Below, one piece after another: positions 1 through 12,360 of a DNA stretch of 64,000 nt. This stretch comes from Macrostomum hystrix (lineage: Eukaryota; Platyhelminthes; Macrostomidae): the NCBI GenBank assembly GCA_950097015.1, contig CATNEN010000003.1, positions 5,813,501 to 5,877,500 on the forward strand, read 5' to 3'. The notes under the pieces are model-generated. The model was not told the origin of the DNA. It ran no database searches and saw nothing but the letters and a program-made list of their open reading frames with translations. Position 1 is the first letter of the stretch. Each line of letters starts with the position of its first letter. The translations under genes were made by a program, and so were the position numbers.

Positions 1-3000
1 TTGGCAATTGGCATGACCATTTGCTTCGGCGATGGAAATGCCAACCGGCAAGATGTCGCCACCGAGTGCAAGGTCAGCGATGTGAAAAAGTGGCTTCAAC
101 GCCCCACTGGCCTGCTGCTGGTTGCCGACCACAAGTCTTCAGCATCTCACGGCTCTGCTGCAGCCAGTCTGGCGCCAGTCTGCGACCTCGCCATCGAGGC
201 ATTGAAGCTTCGCTTCGCGCAGCGGCCGGGCGACGAGGAACGGGCATTTATCTACCCGTATGGCAGCTTCGACCGCCTCTTTGCGGTCCACCGCACCCAC
301 TACTCGCCTCTCCTGAAACGGGTGACGGCGACTAAATTCCGCAAGTGGGTGGAGACACAAGGGCTGGAACGCGCCACCGCAGATGAGCAGCGCAGGCTGG
401 CTGACCACCTGCTTCACTCAGAAGGTGTGCAGCGGCGTCATTATCAGGTAAACAATCATAGAAGCATTTTTCTTTCTCATGAAATGAACGACATGAGATA
501 CTTGTATGTTTGAGAACGAATAAGGAATGAATGAGAATGAGAATGTAGGATATTTGCATGGAAATTTTATTGTACATTAATAGTATAAGGAAATTGAATG
601 TTCATGTGCACTTTGTTATGTGTAAAGTTCATTGAACTTCTTTTCATCCAATGCAACTTTTCATTATATACAGATTCACACCATGCGGTATCGATCGGAC
701 AACGGCGAGCTGGCTCGGAGGCTTGTTCAGTCGGGCACTGAGGCTGCTGCTTCGTCCGACATTTTTGAGCCGCCAGCAATGGACGACGAGACGCTGTTGA
801 AGGAGGCAGCCAGCTTTGCTGCTTTCATCAATGGCGGCGACAGTCATGGTTAGTCATCACGAGTATTAGCATATGCACCCTATTTTTCTCATTGAAAGGG
901 ATTGTCAGGTAGTAGACAGTGGATTGGAGAAGTAGAACTTGACACTGAAGTCTATTGTTTCATTCTTACATTTTAGAAAATCCATTTTCCTATCCGTATA
1001 GAATACATGAGTATTTGAAATCATAATGTTACAAAAAATTGTTGCTCCACGAAAAAAAAAGCCAGGCCGAGAAGTTCGCTTTGCACAGCCTTTTTTAAAG
1101 TAAAAAGCCAACTGCAAAAGCCAATAGTGCTATCCCTCTCTGTCCACTCTGCCCTCTCCATGCTTCTCCCTCCTCATACTCGTACTTCCCCTGGCTCTCA
1201 GTTTCAGGCTTTATCTCTCTCTCTCATCACTATCCTTCTGTTCTTCATTTTAACTCTCTGCCTGCGGGTGTATTTACATATTGTAGTTCATCTCTGCTTA
1301 ATTCACATTTCTACACTTGTATGCGATTCATATGCCAGTTCACAATATTTGTAATTACAAAGGGTGTCAATTTGAGCGCATATTTCTGCCCTGAGTATCA
1401 GTCTCTGTGTGGCTGCCATTCTATACTCCCTGCATTGAAATCTGTATGGTAGAAACATGTCGCTCAGAAGAGACATTGCTTTACTTTATGATTATAGGAA
1501 ACGCTGGAAACAAACTTATTTAACCCGCTTTGCGGAGGTTGGATAGCACGCTCGATTGCATTTTTCTCATTGCCATTCACAGGAATTCCGTCCGAAATCG
1601 GAGCAAGCCCGTCCACCGCCGCCACTGCCGCCGATTCGGCTGACTACGCCTTCGCCCCTGCAGAGGACGACTTTGCTGCCGCCGAAGTAGAATTTGCTGC
1701 CGGAACCTGCGTTGTCGATGACTGCAGCGACATGTTCGAGACTTTTGACGCCGAAGTCTTCTTGGCGGCCGATGACTGCGACATCATCGAGCCGATCTGC
1801 TCCACCGGGGTTGGCGCTGCGGCCACGAAGAAGATCGCCGCGCCACAGAAACGCAAGGCGCCCAAGGCAGCGTCGAAGGCAGATGCATCAGCCGCAAAGC
1901 GACGGGCGGTGGCCGCTGAGTTTGCGGCCCAAGATCGCCTGAAAGCGGCATCGACGAAGGCGAAGGCGAGCAGCCGCGCCGCCGTTACCGCCGCCTCTGC
2001 CGTGTCGACCACAGGGGCTGCCGCTGCCGCCGCCACCTCGGCCTGTACTGACCCCCTTGCAGGCGCTGCGGCCACGAAGAAGATCACCGCGCCACAGAAA
2101 CGCAAGGCGCCCAAGGCAGCGTCGAAAGCAAATGCGGCAGCCGCAAAGCGGGCGGTGGCCGCTGAGTTTGCGGCCCAAGATCGCCTGAAAGCGGCATCGA
2201 CCAAGGCGAAGGCGAGCAGCCGCGCCGCCGTTACCGCCGCCTCTGCCGTGTCGACCACAGGGGCTGCCGCTGCCGCCGCCACCTCGGCCTGTACTGACCC
2301 CCTTGCAGGCGCTGCGGCCACGAAGAAGATCACCGCGCCACAGAAACGCAAGGCGCCCAAGGCAGCGTCGAAAGCAAATGCGGCAGCCGCAAAGCGGGCG
2401 GTGGCCGCTGAGTTTGCGGCCCAAGATCGCCTGAAAGCGGCATCGACCAAGGCGAAGGCGAGCAGCCGCGCCGCCGTTACCGCCGCCTCTGCCGTGTCGA
2501 CCACAGGGGCTGCCGCTGCCGCCGCCACCTCGGCCTGTACTGACCCCCTTGCAGGCGCTGCGGCCACGAAGAAGATCACCGCGCCACAGAAACGCAAGGC
2601 GCCCAAGGCAGCGTCGAAAGCAAATGCGGCAGCCGCAAAGCGACGGGCGGTGGCCGCTGAGTTTGCAGCCCAAGATCGCCTGAAAGCGGCATCGACCAAG
2701 GCGAAGGCGAGCAGCCGCGCCGCCGTGACAGCCGCCTCTGCCGTGTCGGTCACTGGGGCTGCCGCTGCCGCCGCCACCTCGGCCTGCACCGACTCCGCCT
2801 CCGAGGCCACCGCAGTGGCACACGATGACACCAAGGCGAGCAGCCACGCCGACGTTGCCGCCACCGCCATCGCAACCGACGACGCCGCCCAGGCTGCAGG
2901 CGAGCCAGCTGCCGTCGACACCGCCCAGGCTGCAGGCGAGCCAGCTGCCGTCGACACCGCCCAGGCTGCAGGCGAGCCAGCTGCCGTCGACACCGCCCAG

Positions 3001-3894
3001 GCAGCAGGCGAGCCAGCTGCCGTCGACACCGCCCAGGCTGCAGGCGAGCCAGCTGCCGTCGACACCGCCCAGGCTGCAGCCGTCGACACCGCCCATGCTG
3101 CAGGCGAGCCAGCTGCCGTCGACACCGCCCATGCTGCAGGCAAGCCTGCTGCCGTCGACACCGCCAATGCTGCAGGCGAGCCAGCTGCCGTCGACACCGC
3201 TTATGCTGCAGGCAAGCCTGCTGCCGTCGACACCGCCCAGGCTGCAGGCGAGCCAGCTGCCGTCGACACCGCCCAGGCTGCAGGCGAGCCAGCTGCCGTC
3301 GACACCGCCCAGGCAGCAGGCGAGCCAGCTGCCGTCGACACCGCCCAGGCTGCAGGCGAGCCAGCTGCCGTCGACACCGCCCAGGCTGCAGCCGTCGACA
3401 CCGCCCATGCTGCAGGCGAGCCAGCTGCCGTCGACACCGCCCATGCTGCAGGCAAGCCTGCTGCCGTCGACACCGCCCAGGCTGCAGGCGAGCCAGCTGC
3501 CGTCGACAACGCCCAGGCTGCAGGCGAGCCTGCTGCCGTTGACACCGCCCATGCTGCAGGCAAGCCTGCTGCCGTCGACACCGCCCATGCTGCAGGCGAG
3601 CAAGCGGCGGATGGCTACAAGATGGCTGACGTCGTAGTAGCCAAAATTGCGGGCTATTCACCATGGCCAGCTCTTGTATGTCCATCCCCCCGCGGCGGCT
3701 TTATTCTCCGGGGCCAACGAGTGCACGTGGCATTCCTGGAGCCAGGCCGCCCGCGCGCCTGGGTGCCAGTGGCGGATGTCTACCTGTTCACTGGTGAAGC
3801 GCCACAGTGTCAGCCGGCGGAGCTTCAGGAGGCTTACAACGAAGCGCTAAACCTCCTGAAAGTACCTGCACAGCAGCGCTTTGATCTTCAGTAA
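1..3894 (+). CDS. Recombinase-like / Ala-rich repeat / PWWP-domain protein, 3' part of gene
   Basis: Three exons join in frame: up to 447, 674-848 and 1583-3894, with GT-AG borders (phase 0, then phase 1). The visible part encodes about 977 residues and the gene enters from outside the window. Exon 1 ends with a stretch like the C-terminal catalytic half of tyrosine-recombinase-derived proteins: TKFRKWV, then LADHLLHSEGVQRRHYQ with a late His and Tyr. Exon 3 has four tandem copies of an 82-83-residue lysine/alanine module (1813-2805), then about 20 copies of a 12-residue GEPAAVDTAQAA-type unit (about 2885-3605). The last 90 residues (3622-3891) form a PWWP domain: SPWP motif, a beta-strand VHVAFLEP, then AWVPVADVYLF. 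PWWP domains bind methylated histone tails and DNA, so a chromatin protein is likely. The basic module resembles linker-histone tails. The recombinase assignment is weaker than the PWWP call. No catalytic activity is claimed. Confidence 0.7.
1120..1400. repeat. Pyrimidine-rich dispersed repeat fragment in intron 2 of the PWWP gene
   Basis: The stretch has runs such as ctctctcatcactatcc and ends near gggtgtcaatttgagcgca. Similar wording occurs beside the distal end of the satellite (12330-12640, and gggtgtcattttaaacg at 12870). The two look like members of one dispersed family. By-eye similarity only. Confidence 0.4.
1813..2805 (+). repeat. Four tandem 246-249-bp coding modules
   Basis: Copies begin near 1813, 2062, 2308 and 2554, so spacings are 249, 246 and 246 bp, all multiples of three. 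Each encodes a lysine patch (KKI.APQKRKAPKAASKA) followed by an alanine-rich stretch. Copies 2 and 3 look nearly identical at the DNA level, which points to recent expansion or homogenisation. Copies 1 and 4 share an extra Arg codon. Confidence 0.9.
2885..3605 (+). repeat. 36-bp coding minisatellite (12-residue unit)
   Basis: The unit is about 36 bp and encodes GEPAAVDTAQAA with Q/H/N/Y and E/K variants. A shortened unit (AAAVDTAHAAGEP) occurs twice, near 3070 and 3390, with the same neighbours on both sides. A block of about 300 bp was therefore duplicated on top of the unit-level repeat. All periods keep the frame. Confidence 0.9.
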
Positions 3895-4565
3895 TTTTTG
3901 GAAGTGACTGGGACAAACTGAGACAAGTGTATAGCTGCTCTATTTTACGCTTCTATTTCTACACTATTATACTATTCTGCTATTTCTACTATAGCAATTG
4001 TAAATTTCCTTAGCATTGTAATGCACAGAAAATGAGTTTTTGTTGCACAAACGATGATTGTGTGTTTGCAATTGGTCAATGTGCAATGCTTCCATTGCGA
4101 AGATGGGAAAGGATGTGACTGATTAAAACTTCACATTTCAAAAAAAAGCGGGTCATCAATTTGAACAGGGCACCAAGAGTCTGCAACAAAATCTCTAACT
4201 GAAATAGTTGCTTGTCGCACAAATTGTGTTTTAATGCAGCTGCTTATATGCTACTTTTACTGCATTTTCTTCACATTTTTTCATTTTAATTTCTACACTA
4301 ATTAGTACAAAATGTACTGCGTTGGCAACGCTTCTTTATGACCACAAGTCAATGACTACTTCTGTGTATGTGCACTCACATTTTACTCCATAATTTGCCA
4401 AACTTGACTTGTGAAAGTCAGCTCACTCTTCGCTAAACAATGCAAAAGTAATTTTTCAAAGCTGTCAAGGAGTGGAAAGACTTCGTCTTTGATCTCAAAA
4501 GTGCTCTTCAATATTTATAGCGGCCCTTTCAGAGCCTTGGAGTGGATGAAAATGGCGATAAAGAC
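3895..4565. other. 3' flank of the PWWP gene, no gene seen
   Basis: AT-rich noncoding sequence between the stop codon and the satellite. I see no ORF, RNA gene or clear repeat. Confidence 0.5.
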
Positions 4566-4569
4566 TGAC

Positions 4570-7500
4570 CGACAAGACTGAAAGTCCAATCATTGAGACC
4601 ACCTCATCTAATCCATTGCGACAGCCTCATCTAATCCATTGGGACAGCCTCTGGAGACGGCCACATCTAATCCATTGAGACAGCCTCATCCTTTCCATTG
4701 AGACAGCCTCATCTTTTCCATTGAGACCGCCTCATCTAATCCATTGAGACAGCCTCATCTAATCTACTGAGACAGCCTCATCTAATCCATTGAGACAGCC
4801 TCATCTAATCTCTAGAGACAGCCTCATCTAATCCATTGAGACAGCCTCATCTAATCCATTGCGATAGCCTCATCTAATCCATTGAGACAGCCTCATCTAA
4901 TCTCTGGAGACAGCCTCATCAAATCCATTGAGACAGCCTCATCTAATCTCTGGAGACAGCCTCATCTAATCCATTGAGACAGCCTCATCTAATCCATTGA
5001 GACAGCCTTATCTAATCCATTGCGACAGCCTCATCTAATCTCTGGAAACAGCCTCATCTAATCCATTGAGACTGACCTCATCTCTCCACTAACTCAATGG
5101 AAGGGAGGGGTGTCATTTCACCAGTTCCGTTTATCCAATGTTCATGGGGTGTCATTTTAACATTTTCCCATAGAAGCTCGTGTATCAGGTAGCTGGGTGC
5201 TTTTTCAAACCACCTCTCTAACATTCTCTCTCCTCCATTATTCTATTCGCTTTTGCTGTCATTCTACTCTCGCATTTTATATTTCTCATCTAATCCATTT
5301 AGACAGCCTCATCTAATCCATTGAGACAGCCTCATCTAATCCATCGAGACAGCCTCATCTAATCCATTGAGACAGCCTCATCTAATCCATTGAGACAGCC
5401 TCATCTAATCTCTAGAGACAGCCTCATCTAATCCATTGAGACAGCCTCATCTAATCCATTGCAACAGCCTCATCTAATCTCTGGAGACAGCCTCATCTAA
5501 TCTATTGAAACAGCCTCATCCTTTCCATTGAGACAGCCTCATCTTTTTCTTTGAGACCGCCTCATCTAATCTCTGAAGACAGCCTCATCTAATCCATTTA
5601 GACAGCTTCATCTAATCCATTGAGACAGCCTCATCTAATCTCTGGAGACAGCCTCATCTAATCTCTGGAGACAGCCTCATCTAATCCATTGAAACAGCCT
5701 CATCCTTTCCATTGAGACAGCCTCATCTTTTTCATTGAGACCGCCTCATCTAATCCATTGAGACAGCCTCATCTAATCGATTGAGACAGCCTCATCTAAT
5801 CCATTGAGACAGCCTCATCTAATCCATTGAGACAGCCTCATCTAATCCATTGAGACAGCCTAATCTAATCCATTGAGACCGCACTATCTAATTTCTCGAG
5901 ACCGCCACATCTAATCCATTGAGACAGCCTCATCTAATCTATTGAGACAGCCTCATCTAATCCAATGAGACAGCCTTATCTAATCCATTGAGACAGCCTT
6001 ATCTAATCCATTGCGACAGCCTCATCTAATCTCTGGAGACAGCCTTATCTAATCCATTGAGACCGACCTCATCTCTCCACTAACTGAAAGGAAGGGAAGG
6101 GTGTCATTTCACCAGTTTCATATATCCAATGTTCATGGGGTGTCATTTTAACCTTTTCCCATAGAAGCTCGTGTATCAGGTAGCTAAGGTCATTTCACTG
6201 TCTATTAGCTCAATGGAAAATGGGGTGTCATTTCACCGTCTATTAGCTCAATAGAAAATGTGGTGTCATTTCACCAGTTCCATATATCCAATGTTCATGG
6301 GGTGTCATTTTAACCTTTTCCCATTGAAGCTCGTGTATCAGGTAGCTGGGTGCTTTTTCAAACCACCTCTCTAACATTCTCTCTCCTCCATTATTCTATT
6401 CTCTTTTGCCGTCATTCTACTCTCGCATTTTATATTTCTCATCTAATCCATTTAGACAGCCTCATCTAATCCATTGAGACAGCCTCATCTAATCCATTGA
6501 GCCAGCCTCATCTAATCCATTGAGACAGCCTCATCTAATCCATTGAGACAGCCTCATCTAATCCATTGAGACAGCCTAATCTAATCCATTGAGACCGCAC
6601 TATCTAATTTCTCGAGACCGCCACATCTAATCCATTGAGACAGCCTCATCTAATCTATTGAGACAGCCTCATCTAATCCAATGAGACAGCCTTATCTAAT
6701 CCATTGAGACAGCCTTATCTAATCCATTGCGACAGCCTCATCTAATCTCTGGAGACAGCCTTATCTAATCCATTGAGACCGACCTCATCTCTCCACTAAC
6801 TGAAAGGAAGGGAAGGGTGTCATTTCACCAGTTTCATATATCCAATGTTCATGGGGTGTCATTTTAACCTTTTCCCATAGAAGCTCGTGTATCAGGTAGC
6901 TAAGGTCATTTCACTGTCTATTAGCTCAATGGAAAATGGGGTGTCATTTCACCGTCTATTAGCTCAATAGAAAATGTGGTGTCATTTCACCAGTTCCATA
7001 TATCCAATGTTCATGGGGTGTCATTTTAACCTTTTCCCATTGAAGCTCGTGTATCAGGTAGCTATAAGGTCATTTCACTGTCTATTAGCTCAATGGAAAA
7101 TGGGGTGTCATTTCACTGTCTATTAGCTCAATAGAAAATGTGGTGTCATTTCACCAGTTCCATATATCCAATGTTCATGGGGTGTCATTTTAACCTTTTC
7201 CCATTGAAGCTCGTGTATCAGGTAGCTGGGTGCTTTTTCAAACCACCTCTCTAACATTCTCTCTCCTCCATTATTCTATTCTCTTTTGCCGTCATTCTAC
7301 TCTCGCATTTTATATTTCTCATCTAATCCATTTAGACAGCCTCATCTAATCCATTGAGACAGCCTCATCTAATCCATTGAGCCAGCCTCATCTAATCCAT
7401 TGAGACAGCCTCATCTAATCCATTGAGACAGCCTCATCTAATCCATTGAGACAGCCTCATCTAATCCATTGAGACAGACTCATCTAATCCATTGAGACAG

Positions 7501-10500
7501 CCTATCTAATCCATTGAGACAGCCTCATCTAATCCATTGAGACAGCCTCATCTAATCTCTAGAGACAGCCTCATCTAATCTCTAGAGACAGCCTCATCTA
7601 ATCCATTGAGACAGCCTCATCTAATCCATTGAAACAGCCTCATCTAATCTCTGAAGACAGCCTCATCTAATCCATTGAGACAGCCTCATCTAATCGATTG
7701 AGACAGCCTCATCTAATCCATTGAGACAGCCTCATCTAATCCATTGAGACAGCCTCATCTAATCCATTGAGACAGCCTAATCTAATCCATTGAGACCGCA
7801 CCATCTAATTTCTCGAGACCGCCACATCTAATCTATTGAGACAGCCTCATCTAATCCAATGAGACAGCCTTATCTAATCCATTGCGACAGCCTCATCTAA
7901 TCTCTGGAGACAGCCTTATCTAATCCATTGAGACCGACCTCATCTCTCCACTAACTGAAAGGAAGGGAAGGGTGTCATTTCACCAGTTCCGTATATCCAA
8001 TGTTCATGGGGTGTCATTTTAACCTTTTCCCATAGAAGCTCGTGTATCAGGTAGCTAAGGTCATTTCACTGTCTATTAGCTCAATGGAAAATGGGGTGTC
8101 ATTTCACTGTCTATTAGCTCAATAGAAAATGTGGTGTCATTTCACCAGTTCCGTATATCCAATGTTCATGGGGTGTCATTTTAACCTTTTCCCATAGAAG
8201 CTCGTGTATCAGGTAGCTATAAGGTCATTTCACTGTCTATTAGCTCAATGGAAAATGGGGTGTCATTTCACTGTCTATTAGCTCAATAGAAAATGTGGTG
8301 TCATTTCACCAGTTCCGTATATCCAATGTTCATGGGGTGTCATTTTAACCTTTTCCCATTGAAGCTCGTGTATCAGGTAGCTGGGTGCTTTTTCAAACCA
8401 CCTCTCTAACATTCTCTCTCCTCCATTATTCTATTCTCTTTTGCTGTCATTCTACTCTCGCATTTTATATTTCTCATCTAATCCATTTAGACAGCCTCAT
8501 CTAATCCATTGAGACAGCCTCATCTAATCCATTGAGCCAGCCTCATCTAATCCATTGAGACAGCCTCATCTAATCCATTGAGACAGCCTCATCTAATCCA
8601 TTGAGACAGCCTAATCTAATCCATTGAGACCGCACTATCTAATTTCTCGAGACCGCCACATCTAATCCATTGAGACAGCCTCATCTAATCTATTGAGACA
8701 GCCTCATCTAATCCAATGAGACAGCCTTATCTAATCCATTGAGACAGCCTTATCTAATCCATTGCGACAGCCTCATCTAATCTCTGGAGACAGCCTTATC
8801 TAATCCATTGAGACCGACCTCATCTCTCCACTAACTGAAAGGAAGGGAAGGGTGTCATTTCACCAGTTTCATATATCCAATGTTCATGGGGTGTCATTTT
8901 AACCTTTTCCCATAGAAGCTCGTGTATCAGGTAGCTAAGGTCATTTCACTGTCTATTAGCTCAATGGAAAATGGGGTGTCATTTCACCGTCTATTAGCTC
9001 AATAGAAAATGTGGTGTCATTTCACCAGTTCCATATATCCAATGTTCATGGGGTGTCATTTTAACCTTTTCCCATTGAAGCTCGTGTATCAGGTAGCTGG
9101 GTGCTTTTTCAAACCACCTCTCTAACATTCTCTCTCCTCCATTATTCTATTCTCTTTTGCCGTCATTCTACTCTCGCATTTTATATTTCTCATCTAATCC
9201 ATTTAGACAGCCTCATCTAATCCATTGAGACAGCCTCATCTAATCCATTGAGCCAGCCTCATCTAATCCATTGAGACAGCCTCATCTAATCCATTGAGAC
9301 AGCCTCATCTAATCCATTGAGACAGCCTCATCTAATCCATTGAGACAGACTCATCTAATCCGTTGAGACAGCCTATCTAATCCATTGAGACAGCCTCATC
9401 TAATCCATTGAGACAGCCTCATCTAATCTCTAGAGACAGCCTCATCTAATCTCTAGAGACAGCCTCATCTAATCCATTGAGACAGCCTCATCTAATCCAT
9501 TGAAACAGCCTCATCTAATCTCTGAAGACAGCCTCATCTAATCCATTGAGACAGCCTCATCTAATCGATTGAGACAGCCTCATCTAATCCATTGAGACAG
9601 CCTCATCTAATCCATTGAGACAGCCTCATCTAATCCATTGAGACAGCCTAATCTAATCCATTGAGACCGCACCATCTAATTTCTCGAGACCGCCACATCT
9701 AATCTATTGAGACAGCCTCATCTAATCCAATGAGACAGCCTTATCTAATCCATTGCGACAGCCTCATCTAATCTCTGGAGACAGCCTTATCTAATCCATT
9801 GAGACCGACCTCATCTCTCCACTAACTGAAAGGAAGGGAAGGGTGTCATTTCACCAGTTCCGTATATCCAATGTTCATGGGGTGTCATTTTAACCTTTTC
9901 CCATAGAAGCTCGTGTATCAGGTAGCTAAGGTCATTTCACTGTCTATTAGCTCAATGGAAAATGGGGTGTCATTTCACTGTCTATTAGCTCAATAGAAAA
10001 TGTGGTGTCATTTCACCAGTTCCGTATATCCAATGTTCATGGGGTGTCATTTTAACCTTTTCCCATTGAAGCTCGTGTATCAGGTAGCTGGGTGCTTTTT
10101 CAAACCACCTCTCTAACATTCTCTCTCCTCCATTATTCTATTCTCTTTTGCCGTCATTCTACTCTCGCATTTTATATTTCTCATCTAATCCATTTAGACA
10201 GCCTCATCTAATCCATTGAGACAGCCTCATCTAATCCATTGAGCCAGCCTCATCTAATCCATTGAGACAGCCTCATCTAATCCATTGAGACAGCCTCATC
10301 TAATCCATTGAGACAGACTCATCTAATCCATTGAGACAGCCTATCTAATCCATTGAGACAGCCTCATCTAATCCATTGAGACAGCCTCATCTAATCTCTA
10401 GAGACAGCCTCATCTAATCTCTAGAGACAGCCTCATCTAATCCATTGAGACAGCCTCATCTAATCCATTGAAACAGCCTCATCTAATCTCTGAAGACAGC

Positions 10501-12360
10501 CTCATCTAATCCATTGAGACAGCCTCATCTAATCGATTGAGACAGCCTCATCTAATCCATTGAGACAGCCTCATCTAATCCATTGAGACAGCCTCATCTA
10601 ATCCATTGAGACAGCCTAATCTAATCCATTGAGACCGCACCATCTAATTTCTCGAGACCGCCACATCTAATCTATTGAGACAGCCTCATCTAATCCAATG
10701 AGACAGCCTTATCTAATCCATTGCGACAGCCTCATCTAATCTCTGGAGACAGCCTTATCTAATCCATTGAGACCGACCTCATCTCTCCACTAACTGAAAG
10801 GAAGGGAAGGGTGTCATTTCACCAGTTCCGTATATCCAATGTTCATGGGGTGTCATTTTAACCTTTTCCCATAGAAGCTCGTGTATCAGGTAGCTAAGGT
10901 CATTTCACTGTCTATTAGCTCAATGGAAAATGGGGTGTCATTTCACTGTCTATTAGCTCAATAGAAAATGTGGTGTCATTTCACCAGTTCCGTATATCCA
11001 ATGTTCATGGGGTGTCATTTTAACCTTTTCCCATAGAAGCTCGTGTATCAGGTAGCTAAGGTCATTTCACTGTCTATTAGCTCAATGGAAAATGGGGTGT
11101 CATTTCACTGTCTATTAGCTCAATAGAAAATGTGGTGTCATTTCACCAGTTCCGTATATCCAATGTTCATGGGGTGTCATTTTAACCTTTTCCCATAGAA
11201 GCTCGTGTATCAGGTAGCTATAAGGTCATTTCACTGTCTATTAGCTCAATGGAAAATGGGGTGTCATTTCACTGTCTATTAGCTCAATAGAAAATGTGGT
11301 GTCATTTCACCAGTTCCGTATATCCAATGTTCATGGGGTGTCATTTTAACCTTTTCCCATTGAAGCTCGTGTATCAGGTAGCTGGGTGCTTTTTCAAACC
11401 ACCTCTCTAACATTCTCTCTCCTCCATTATTCTATTCTCTTTTGCTGTCATTCTACTCTCGCATTTTATATTTCTCATCTAATCCATTTAGACAGCCTCA
11501 TCTAATCCATTGAGACAGCCTCATCTAATCCATTGAAACAGCCTCATCTAATCTCTGAAGACAGCCTCATCTAATCCATTGAGACAGCCTCATCTAATCG
11601 ATTGAGACAGCCTCATCTAATCCATTGAGACAGCCTCATCTAATCCATTGAGACAGCCTCATCTAATCCATTGAGACAGCCTAATCTAATCCATTGAGAC
11701 CGCACCATCTAATTTCTCGAGACCGCCACATCTAATCTATTGAGACAGCCTCATCTAATCCAATGAGACAGCCTTATCTAATCCATTGCGACAGCCTCAT
11801 CTAATCTCTGGAGACAGCCTTATCTAATCCATTGAGACCGACCTCATCTCTCCACTAACTGAAAGGAAGGGAAGGGTGTCATTTCACCAGTTCCGTATAT
11901 CCAATGTTCATGGGGTGTCATTTTAACCTTTTCCCATAGAAGCTCGTGTATCAGGTAGCTAAGGTCATTTCACTGTCTATTAGCTCAATGGAAAATGGGG
12001 TGTCATTTCACTGTCTATTAGCTCAATAGAAAATGTGGTGTCATTTCACCAGTTCCGTATATCCAATGTTCATGGGGTGTCATTTTAACCTTTTCCCATA
12101 GAAGCTCGTGTATCAGGTAGCTATAAGGTCATTTCACTGTCTATTAGCTCAATGGAAAATGGGGTGTCATTTCACTGTCTATTAGCTCAATAGAAAATGT
12201 GGTGTCATTTCACCAGTTCCGTATATCCAATGTTCATGGGGTGTCATTTTAACCTTTTCCCATTGAAGCTCGTGTATCAGGTAGCTGGGTGCTTTTTCAA
12301 ACCACCTCTCTAACATTCTCTCTCCTCCATTATTCTATTCTCTTTTGCTGTCATTCTAAT
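4570..12360. repeat. Satellite array: 23-bp unit plus larger interspersed blocks
   Basis: The basic unit is about 23 bp, catctaatccattgagacag plus cct, in long head-to-tail runs with variants (tctctggagac, tttagac, tgcgac). The runs are broken by blocks of about 110 bp (ccagttccgtatatccaatg to tcgtgtatcaggtagct), by short units around attagctcaatgg, and by a pyrimidine block starting gggtgctttttcaaaccacc. That last block recurs near 5204, 6348, 7228, 8383, 9099, 10090, 11383 and 12287, spacings of about 0.7 to 1.3 kb. Stretches of several hundred bp are repeated almost exactly between super-units, so the array grew by unequal exchange of mixed blocks. No coding capacity. Confidence 0.95.

Noticed and set aside
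1644-3603. Long minus-strand ORFs (517, 571 and 311 codons) opposite the PWWP gene
   Set aside because: They arise because the frame-preserving repeats leave several frames open. Their translations are only repeat text, while the plus frame leads in frame into a PWWP domain.
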